Source of the DNA: Filomicrobium sp.
GTDB lineage: Bacteria; Pseudomonadota; Alphaproteobacteria; Rhizobiales; Hyphomicrobiaceae
Assembly: GCA_021775655.1 (NCBI GenBank)
Contig: JAJFHK010000245.1
Span: forward strand, 1-12,502
Length of the DNA: 12,502 nt
Direction of reading: 5' to 3'
The notes under the pieces were generated by a model, which saw only the letters and a list, made by a program, of their open reading frames with translations, was not told the origin of the DNA and ran no database searches. Shown here piece after piece: positions 6,522 through 12,502 of the stretch. The translations under genes and the position numbers were made by a program. Positions within the stretch are counted from its first letter, which is position 1. Each line of letters opens with the position of its first letter.

Positions 6522-7100
6522 TCAGTACGACGTGAATTTCTTCCAGGTCACTGTCACTTTGGTGCCGACTCCGACGCGAGAATAAAGATGCGCGACGTCC
6601 TCGTTATACATCCGGATACAACCCTTCGACACAGCCGATCCGATAGTCCACGGCGCGTCAGTACCGTGGATGCGGTACAGGCTCGATCCAAGATACAGCG
6701 CGCGCTTGCCGAGCGGATTAAGAGGATGGCCGCCTGGAACGTGTGCGGGCAACTTCGGATTTTCGCGACGCATCGAAGCTGTTGGTGTCCAGCCCGGATT
6801 GACCTTCTTCTGAGAAACTCGGGTCACACCCGACCAACGGCTTTGTTTGCGTGGTACTGCGATTGGGTAACTCGTCGCCTCACCACGGGCATAGATGTGA
6901 TAGAGCTTCCGGTCGCCGAAGCTGACGATGATCTGGCCAGGCGTATACTTCGGAGAGAACGCCACGCTCGATTGCGATCCGCCCGACCATAAGAAGTCAA
7001 ACAGATCTTGCGCCGAAGCGCTGGCGCTTCCAAGGCTTGTAAGAGTGGTCGACAGAGCAGCGACGACGACCGCGCTGCGCAGAGATTGTAGGAACGACAT
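6522..7100 (-). CDS. Secreted L,D-transpeptidase (YkuD family)
   Basis: A 192-residue exported enzyme expected to form or modify 3-3 peptidoglycan crosslinks, or attach proteins to peptidoglycan, in the periplasm. A signal peptide covers residues 1-30 with predicted cleavage ASA|QD. The YkuD domain runs about 53-186, with the catalytic motif HGTDAPWTIG (145-154) and SKGCIRMYNED (158-168); H145 and C161 are the catalytic pair expected in the family and R163 is conserved. AGGA lies 8-9 nt upstream of ATG 7100. The domain is complete and of usual length, without a LysM or other binding module. It follows opgH on the same strand after 302 bp with no clear hairpin-plus-T terminator between, so co-transcription is possible but not shown. 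Rhizobiales carry many such paralogues, so no gene symbol is given. Confidence 0.93.
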   Translation of the reverse strand: MSFLQSLRSAVVVAALSTTLTSLGSASASAQDLFDFLWSGGSQSSVAFSPKYTPGQIIVSFGDRKLYHIYARGEATSYPIAVPRKQSRWSGVTRVSQKKVNPGWTPTASMRRENPKLPAHVPGGHPLNPLGKRALYLGSSLYRIHGTDAPWTIGSAVSKGCIRMYNEDVAHLYSRVGVGTKVTVTWKKFTSY

Positions 7101-7402
7101 GGCAAATATCCTGTTCTCGTGCTTGTGCTCTTAGCTCGGTTCGAGACCCCAGCGGCAGCAGTTGCCGGCAAACGCTATCGATCCCCAAAACGATAACAGT
7201 GCCCACGAATGTGCCGCTCCGGCCCGCATGCGGCAACCCCAAGGCAGTCACTTGGAGGCAATTGAGCCGCTATAGGCGAAGTTCTGTTTTTCGATTGTCG
7301 CAACTAAGCCACACTCGATCCGGTGAACCTGAAATGATTCGGACTTCTCGTTCGTTAATCGGGTTTCATATTTGTAGAAACCTTCCCGCCGCAGCGGCCC
7401 AA
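7101..7402. other. Intergenic stretch between opgH and the L,D-transpeptidase gene
   Basis: About 300 bp without a convincing gene. A GGTTTC/GAAACC inverted repeat (7362-7382, 9-nt loop) lies shortly after the opgH stop but has no T-tract. A TATCG/CGATA repeat (about 7175-7195) lies 75-95 bp upstream of the transpeptidase start and could be part of its promoter region. Short frames here show no family resemblance. Confidence 0.4.
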
Positions 7403-9250
7403 CTACTGAGCCGCAACGAGTTTGGGGTCGTTCGTTCGCAAATCTGGCTTGCCGGGAGGTTCTTCGCCCTTCCGCAGCAACCTGGCCAAGAGCGGTGGCA
7501 TGGCAACATCTTCTGGGATGTCCCACAGCCCGGTGCGACGACTCCACTGGCCCGCGGCATCCGAGGCGGTCAAGACCGCGAACGGGATACTGACAACGAA
7601 ACCGGTGACGACTGGTAAGGCCCAAGGCAGCATTGATGGAACATAACTAAAAAAGAGCGCGGCGATGCCAAGTCCGAACGCGGTTTGCGGAAGAAACGTC
7701 ACAATCGCTTCCTTCCACGACACCGAGCGCACAGCCCGTTCTTGTGCCCGCCAGTCAAGGCGTTTTCCGAACGCTAGCCCGATGGCAAAGATTGCTATGG
7801 CAAAGTTCACGATCGGGGACACAAGCGTGGAAAACAGGATCTCGAAGATTCCGCCCGTCACGACGCGCCCGCGCCCGCCGTACCTCTGGCACTGTTCACG
7901 ACTTGCAATGATGCCCGCAAGACCCATCAGCTTTGGCATCAAGCTCATCAAGATAATAACGCTGAATAACACCGCCGCATGACCGGCGGGATAGTCGCCG
8001 ACGTGACTGTTCGTCAATACGGAAATACTTCCGATGGCGATGAAAGCCATCCAGCCCACCGCGCCAAGATACATAAGAATAGCGAGCGCCAGTTGCATGC
8101 GACTCATTGGGTGCAGCCCAGGCATACTGAGCAGCTGTAGATATTGCATGTTCCCCTGACACCACCGCAATTCGCGGCGGATAAAGTCGGGAAGCGTCGG
8201 AGGGTTCTCTTCCCAACTTTCTCCTTCCTCGGCGAGAACACGCACGTGATATCCGGCTCTTCGCATCAGCACCGCTTCGACCTGATCGTGGCTCATGATT
8301 TGGCCGCCGAGCGGACCGTGCCCGGGCAGCACAGGAAGTTTGCAGTAGTCGCGAAATGGCGCCATTCGGATCAGTGCATTATGCCCCCAGAAGGGACCGC
8401 AGTCGCTCTGCCACCATGCTGAACCGGACGTGTAGGCACGCATGCCGTGACGCATGCCGAACTGGAAGCACCTGGTGAATAGTGATTTGGCAGGCGTACC
8501 AACAACGAGACTTTGAAGAATTCCGATGCGCGGATTGTCCTGCAGGATGCGCACCAGCCGCGTGATGGCCGCAGCCGACATGAAGCTGTCGGCATCGAGC
8601 GGCAGGAAGAAATCGTAATTTTCGCCGGCACGCTGACAGAATTCTTCGATGTTGCCAGCCTTATAACCATGATTGGAGGTGCGGCGACGGTAATGAACCT
8701 GGTCCGCGTTCTCTACCACTGATTTCCAATTGGCCATGGCCAATTCTTCGGCAAGCCCGACCGACTTGATGTTGGTGTCGCTGAGAACATGGAAGTCGAA
8801 ATGAGCTGACAAGCCCGCCTTCTGAATTTCGTCACAAATCGCCTTGAGGCGGCCGATAGCCTCGCGCGGATCTTCATTTCGTATCGCCATCACTATGGCG
8901 GTTCGCGCGAAAATCGGCTTGTCCGGAACCTCGACAAGGGCAAAAGGGTCTTCAGTTGCCGCCTTCTCACTACGGTTCAAAACGAATGCGCCGATAATGG
9001 CATTCCAGAATCCGATCGAAAGCCATGGCAGAGTGACGAGGAATGCCAGCAGCATAGCTGCCTTCAACACTGACCAGCCGCCATAAGAGAGGATGTATGC
9101 CATCTCCGACGCGAGGGCAGCTACAGTCACGACATTCAAAACCGCCACGAGTAAGCGGCGGCGAACCAACGTCCGGCTCGACCGGCCAGCTCGATTGCGC
9201 GGGCGAGACGTCATGGCTACGAGCCGGAGCCCATCGCGAACTTGCAACAT
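7403..9250 (-). CDS. opgH: Glucans biosynthesis glucosyltransferase OpgH/MdoH
   Basis: An inner-membrane family-2 glycosyltransferase that polymerises glucose from UDP-glucose into the backbone of osmoregulated periplasmic glucans. Numbered from ATG 9250 (615 residues), two membrane segments lie near the N-terminus (about 33-52 and 60-90). The cytoplasmic GT domain has FHVLSDTN (153-160), the DxD motif PLDADSF (217-223), HDQVEA (321-326) and the product-binding RRELRWCQGNMQY (358-370). At least five further membrane segments follow. The frame stays open to ATG 9340, but 9250 is preferred: GGAG (9260-9257) lies 6 nt upstream, and the extra 30 residues look unlike protein from this family. The protein is much shorter than E. 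coli OpgH (about 850 residues), mainly because it lacks the long N-terminal cytoplasmic part. No opgG lies beside it, unlike the usual opgGH operon. Confidence 0.92.
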   Translation of the reverse strand: MLQVRDGLRLVAMTSRPRNRAGRSSRTLVRRRLLVAVLNVVTVAALASEMAYILSYGGWSVLKAAMLLAFLVTLPWLSIGFWNAIIGAFVLNRSEKAATEDPFALVEVPDKPIFARTAIVMAIRNEDPREAIGRLKAICDEIQKAGLSAHFDFHVLSDTNIKSVGLAEELAMANWKSVVENADQVHYRRRTSNHGYKAGNIEEFCQRAGENYDFFLPLDADSFMSAAAITRLVRILQDNPRIGILQSLVVGTPAKSLFTRCFQFGMRHGMRAYTSGSAWWQSDCGPFWGHNALIRMAPFRDYCKLPVLPGHGPLGGQIMSHDQVEAVLMRRAGYHVRVLAEEGESWEENPPTLPDFIRRELRWCQGNMQYLQLLSMPGLHPMSRMQLALAILMYLGAVGWMAFIAIGSISVLTNSHVGDYPAGHAAVLFSVIILMSLMPKLMGLAGIIASREQCQRYGGRGRVVTGGIFEILFSTLVSPIVNFAIAIFAIGLAFGKRLDWRAQERAVRSVSWKEAIVTFLPQTAFGLGIAALFFSYVPSMLPWALPVVTGFVVSIPFAVLTASDAAGQWSRRTGLWDIPEDVAMPPLLARLLRKGEEPPGKPDLRTNDPKLVAAQ

Positions 9251-9629
9251 TCTTTTCTCCGTAACTGTCCTGCGAGCGCAGCCAGCATTCTGGCATAACG
9301 CCGACTGAGAACCCTCATTGGATTTTGATGAACGCCACATGAACCAAAGCGTTCATTCCGCCTTGCGATCTGAACCATCAGGGCGGGTAACGTCGCTTAA
9401 GCCCTAACGCTCTAGCTTATTGCGTTGCTGTGCGACGTTGGTTCACACGTGAACGTGAGCAAGTGTGTTTGCATGTGTATGAATTTAGTCGCTGCAGTAT
9501 TTTGCTGAGCCGATTTGAATGCCCGGATTCAAAGCAGAGATCTGCCTACTTTGGCGTCCAATTGAGCAAATAAAATTGGTGGTTCGAATCGTTGGTGAAG
9601 GCACAAAGTGGTCGTCACAATATTACCAA
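9251..9629. promoter_or_regulatory. Upstream region of opgH with nested stem-loop and TGAAC half-sites
   Basis: A gene-free stretch between opgH and the next upstream minus-strand gene. AACGTCGC (9389-9396) pairs with GCGACGTT (9432-9439), enclosing a second stem AACGC/GCGTT (9406-9410, 9422-9426). GTTCAC-AC-GTGAAC (9441-9454) is a near-palindrome next to it. Further TGAAC/GTTCA half-sites occur at 9329, 9340, 9351 and 9371. CCAATT/AATTGG (9558-9579) is an AT-rich hairpin after the upstream gene, perhaps a weak 3' end. Which elements are operator, leader or chance cannot be told by eye. Confidence 0.4.
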
Positions 9630-10511
9630 CTACCGTAATGGCTTTCGATAGGTTTCGACGCGCGCCATCCAGCCCTGCTTCCAGCGCTTGTCCCGCGGAT
9701 TGTTTGCGATACGGCGCAAGAGTGCGAATCGCGCTGCATCCGCAAACTCACCGAGTACGACGCGCGGCTCTTTCGAAGTCCCCTGCATCGCCAGTAGGAC
9801 TTGCTTGAGACCCCAGCCTTCGGGGCGATCGGATTTACGGTTGGAAAACGTTTCGGATTCGCTGATCCCCTCACCTTTGAAGTTGATGTAATCGATCAGA
9901 GGGTAAAGGTCGTCGGATGCGGCCACGACGCGATTGAACTGATTGCGGACGTGCGTACGGTCCTTCTGGTTCTGCAAGCTTTCTTCGATCCGAGGCAAGG
10001 CTTCCTGCATACGCAATGCAAGGAATTGCGCTTGAAGGCCGAATGTGTCGAGGAGGAACGCGCGTAAGTTGGTCATTTTTTCCGAGTGGAACGCGCGCTC
10101 GAATTCCTGTTTCGTCTTCCATGGCGAAGGAGGAACGGGCGCAACATCGAGCCACCTCGGTGGCCTCGCACCCCGGTTGCGCAAAAACTCCATCATCGCT
10201 GGAAAGCTCTCGACGAACCGGGATTTGAGCCCTTCCGAAAACCAGATGAAATGACCAATGCCCAAAGACGCGAAGTCCTCGCTTGCATTCCACGCTGTGA
10301 TGACATCCCGGACGCCACCCGTTTCATTCAGCCAAACCTGACGGCCAACCTTCGCTGCAAGTTCCGGCGAGACTTGAATGGGCTTCATAGGGGCGACTGC
10401 AAGTTGCGGTTTGGTGACAAGAACGGGTGCAGGTGCTTCAGCGAGTGCCATTGATGATGACGCAATTGCCATGGTCGAGACAAGGATTCCAAAGAAGCGC
10501 AGCAAGTCCAT
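9630..10511 (-). CDS. Exported protein with lysozyme-like (GH24-like) motifs, function unknown
   Basis: A 293-residue protein with a signal peptide (about 1-25, ALA|EA). The conserved-looking core starts at VWLNETGG (59-66) and ASLGIGHFIW (81-90), and later has YINFKGEG (208-215) and GWGLKQVLLAM (232-242). Glu63, followed about 20 residues later by GIGH and then by an FxxGxG helix segment, resembles T4-type lysozyme (Glu11, T-I-G-I-G-H at 26-31, the helix ending FQMGE). The lysozyme spacing is a few residues shorter (17 against 21 from Glu to GIG). I recall similar exported proteins annotated only as hypothetical. The start is uncertain: GAGGA directly abuts ATG 10511, whereas TTG 10505 is 6 nt from it and would give MLRFFGIL as the signal-peptide start. 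Neighbouring L,D-transpeptidase and opgH genes support an envelope role. A muramidase function is a hypothesis. Confidence 0.75.
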   Translation of the reverse strand: MDLLRFFGILVSTMAIASSSMALAEAPAPVLVTKPQLAVAPMKPIQVSPELAAKVGRQVWLNETGGVRDVITAWNASEDFASLGIGHFIWFSEGLKSRFVESFPAMMEFLRNRGARPPRWLDVAPVPPSPWKTKQEFERAFHSEKMTNLRAFLLDTFGLQAQFLALRMQEALPRIEESLQNQKDRTHVRNQFNRVVAASDDLYPLIDYINFKGEGISESETFSNRKSDRPEGWGLKQVLLAMQGTSKEPRVVLGEFADAARFALLRRIANNPRDKRWKQGWMARVETYRKPLR

Positions 10512-10620
10512 TCCTCATTGTGCTGGTTTTGAACTGTAAACTCACGCGCCGTTTTAGGCGCTGGCAAGGCTGTACTTCTGCAATGGAATGCAACACCAAT
10601 GGATGACGAGCAACGGGGCA

Positions 10621-12078
10621 TCAACTGGCGCGTCGCCGGATCGTCCCTATCAGCACTGCAAACAGGCACGTCCATGTGACCCCGATAACGACGGCCCATG
10701 GCCACGGAACCGCCCCCAGCCCAAATCCAATACCCCACTGCGTTGCAATCATGACAGCGACGACACTTGAAAACACGGCAATCACGCTTGCCATGTCATC
10801 TGCGATGTGACGCAGAAAGTAGGCGGTGACAAACAGGCCGAGCAGCCCACCGTAGGTGTAGCCCATGATCTGCAGGCCAAACCACAATATTGATGGTTGC
10901 TGTCCGAAACCAACAGCGATCAAGGCAAGGATGATCGCAAAGGCGACGACGAGAAATCGCGGCCCACCGAGCAGCCCATCCGAATTCTCGTTTCGCGTCA
11001 GACCGAGATCGAAATAGGCCGACGAGGCCAAACCGCTAAGAGCCGAATCGAGAGAAGACATTGCCGCTGCGAGCAGACCGGCAATCAACAATCCCCGCAA
11101 GCCCGCTGGCAATTCATGCCGAATGAAGTGGGGGAACACGTAATCAAAGCGCTTCTCTGCCACCAATGCGCTGACGGCGTCCTGCGGAAAGGCTTGGTAA
11201 AAAGCAAACACCGCGACACCAGCGCTGAGGAATAAGACCGTGCTGATGATGTCGGCGGCGCCCGCTGCCGTGACTGCAATACCAGCTTGCCGCGCGTTGC
11301 GGCAGGCAAGTGCGCGCTGGGCCACATCCTGGTCGGCCCCTCCAGTAGCCAGCCCGAGTACGAAAGCGAAGAGATTCCCCATCCAGAACGTCGCTGGGTC
11401 TGCGAAGTCGAGTCGGAAATCGAACACCTGGAATTTGCCGGCTTCCATGCCGACCGCGACAATCTGTGAGAAACCGTCCGGCAATGACAGTCCCACATAG
11501 AGGATCGTTGCCAGCGCACCTGACAAGAAGAGCATGAGCTGTAGTGCGTCAGTCCAGATGACAGCGCGAAGTCCACCGGTCAGCACGTAGATGGCAGCGA
11601 TGCCTGAAATTAGCGCTATGGCCTGGACGAGCCCGAGATCAAAAAAAACCGAAACGGCGATGGCGCATCCAGCAAGCCGGACTGCACTTGCAAGACACCG
11701 GCTTACAATGAAAACAATGGTGCCGCTCACTCGGGTCCATGGCCCAATCCTGTGTCCGAGGTACTCGTAGACCGTCGAAACATTCAGGCGATAAAATTCC
11801 CGAACGAAGATTGTCGCGACAATGTAGGCAGCGAGAAATGAGCCAAACCAGAGCTGCACGTATGTGAAATTGCCGGCGATGGCCACACCCGGCACGCCGA
11901 TGAACGTTAGCGCCGACAGTTTGGTTGCCCAGGTCGAGGCCGCAACCGGCAGCCATCCTTCCTTACGGCCAGCCAGAAAATAATCGGATTCATTTTGCGC
12001 ACGGCCGCCGACAGCAACGCCCAGGATGAGCACCGCCACGGCATATCCACCGATGGCCAGCCAATCGAGAGCCATCAT
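10621..12078 (-). CDS. Sodium:solute symporter family protein (second type, SLC5-like)
   Basis: A 485-residue polytopic transporter of the SSS family. SDYFLAGR (31-38) and STWATKLSALTFIGVPG (48-64) match the first conserved block; TGGADQDVAQRALACRNARQA (245-265) matches the family DQ-x-x-x-QR segment; the SSS signature is LLIAGLLAAAMSSLDSALSG (330-349) with S341/S342 at the likely sodium site. About 13 membrane segments can be drawn. It lacks the EF-hand-like insert and has no DUF4212 partner, so it belongs to a different subfamily from the symporter at 2335-4110. Two ATG codons stand in tandem (12078 and 12075); AGGCGG lies about 10 nt upstream. It starts 21 bp after the malic-enzyme stop, so an operon is likely, and its substrate may be a carboxylate or sugar acid. 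A weak GCGCC/GGCGC hairpin at 10546-10561 follows without a T-tract. Confidence 0.9.
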   Translation of the reverse strand: MMALDWLAIGGYAVAVLILGVAVGGRAQNESDYFLAGRKEGWLPVAASTWATKLSALTFIGVPGVAIAGNFTYVQLWFGSFLAAYIVATIFVREFYRLNVSTVYEYLGHRIGPWTRVSGTIVFIVSRCLASAVRLAGCAIAVSVFFDLGLVQAIALISGIAAIYVLTGGLRAVIWTDALQLMLFLSGALATILYVGLSLPDGFSQIVAVGMEAGKFQVFDFRLDFADPATFWMGNLFAFVLGLATGGADQDVAQRALACRNARQAGIAVTAAGAADIISTVLFLSAGVAVFAFYQAFPQDAVSALVAEKRFDYVFPHFIRHELPAGLRGLLIAGLLAAAMSSLDSALSGLASSAYFDLGLTRNENSDGLLGGPRFLVVAFAIILALIAVGFGQQPSILWFGLQIMGYTYGGLLGLFVTAYFLRHIADDMASVIAVFSSVVAVMIATQWGIGFGLGAVPWPWAVVIGVTWTCLFAVLIGTIRRRAS

Positions 12079-12099
12079 GTCGGGGTGCCGCCTGCCAAG

Positions 12100-12502
12100 C
12101 TACCATCCTGCCTCATAGGCGCCGATCACCGCCATGTTGACGATATCGGAATCGCGCGAACCAAGCGAACAGATCTGCACAGGCTTTTCCATACCAACAA
12201 GGATCGGTCCAATGATGGTCGCGCCACCGAGTTCACGCAGCATCTTTGTTGAGATTGATGCCGCATGAAAAGCCGGCATGACCAGCACGTTGGCGGTGTC
12301 TGACAAGCGGCAGAACGGATAAAGAGACATCAGCTCAGGATTTAGCGCAACATCGGCGGCCATATCTCCGTCGTACTCGAAATCGACGCCCATCTCATCA
12401 AGCAGCGCTACTGCTTTGCGAACGTCATCCGAGCGCTCACCGCGCGGCTGACCGAACGTCGAATAGGCAAGCAGGGCAACCCGCGGCTCGATGCCGAAGC
12501 TG
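12100..12502 (-). CDS. maeB: NADP-dependent malic enzyme, C-terminal phosphotransacetylase-like domain (partial)
   Basis: The last 133 residues of a gene that begins beyond the right edge. The stretch EPRVALLAYSTFG, then DFEYDGDMAADVALNPELM, PFCRLSDTANVLVMPA, GGATIIGPILVG and SDIVNMAV is typical of the phosphotransacetylase-like regulatory domain that ends rhizobial malic enzymes, which decarboxylate malate to pyruvate with NAD(P)+. In these enzymes the domain lacks transacetylase activity and mediates acetyl-CoA control. A free-standing phosphate acetyltransferase cannot be excluded because the N-terminal catalytic part is outside the window, but the short tail after IVNMAV and the similarity to rhizobial malic enzymes favour MaeB. 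NADP against NAD preference cannot be judged. A symporter gene follows after 21 bp. Confidence 0.85.
   Translation of the reverse strand, partial: SFGIEPRVALLAYSTFGQPRGERSDDVRKAVALLDEMGVDFEYDGDMAADVALNPELMSLYPFCRLSDTANVLVMPAFHAASISTKMLRELGGATIIGPILVGMEKPVQICSLGSRDSDIVNMAVIGAYEAGW

Noticed and set aside
9251..9340. OpgH start at ATG 9340
   Set aside because: No ribosome-binding site of note there; GGAG 6 nt before ATG 9250 and family-like sequence only after it favour 9250.
10546..10561. GCGCC/GGCGC hairpin as terminator of the second symporter gene
   Set aside because: Only 5 bp of stem and no T-tract on either strand.

Overview
The window looks like chromosomal DNA of an alphaproteobacterium, most likely a Hyphomicrobiales (Rhizobiales) relative. 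The basis is moderately high GC, rhizobial-type protein sequences (above all the malic-enzyme C-terminus at the right edge), and the mixture of genes. I saw no rRNA, tRNA, CRISPR array, insertion sequence or phage gene. Eight clear protein genes and one conserved-looking unknown are present; two of the clear genes are cut by the window edges.

Left region (1-5805): a transporter/signalling cluster. A partial minus-strand gene (1-1610) encodes a membrane-anchored protein with a HAMP/PAS/histidine-kinase-like module that has lost its kinase residues and is fused to a DnaQ-type 3'-5' exonuclease. Divergent from it, across about 450 bp holding stem-loops and a possible small ORF, lie a DUF4212 small subunit (2057-2314) and a large sodium:solute symporter of the VC_2705 type (2335-4110), which carries an EF-hand-like loop. 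After a terminator comes a CBS-CBS-DUF294 putative nucleotidyltransferase (4318-5805, TTG start) and then an unknown small membrane protein (5841-6356). I infer that symporter, nucleotidyltransferase-like protein and exonuclease-fused sensor belong to one uptake/signalling system, probably for a small carboxylate.

Middle region (6522-10511, all minus strand): cell-envelope genes. These are a secreted L,D-transpeptidase (6522-7100) with a strong terminator, an OpgH/MdoH-type glucan glucosyltransferase (7403-9250) without an adjacent opgG, and a secreted 293-residue protein (9630-10511) with local resemblance to GH24 lysozymes. The 379 bp upstream of opgH is rich in inverted repeats.

Right region (10621-12502, minus strand): the C-terminal phosphotransacetylase-like part of an NADP-type malic enzyme (12100-12502), followed after 21 bp by a second, different sodium:solute symporter (10621-12078). 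The two probably form an operon linking carboxylate uptake to malate/pyruvate metabolism.
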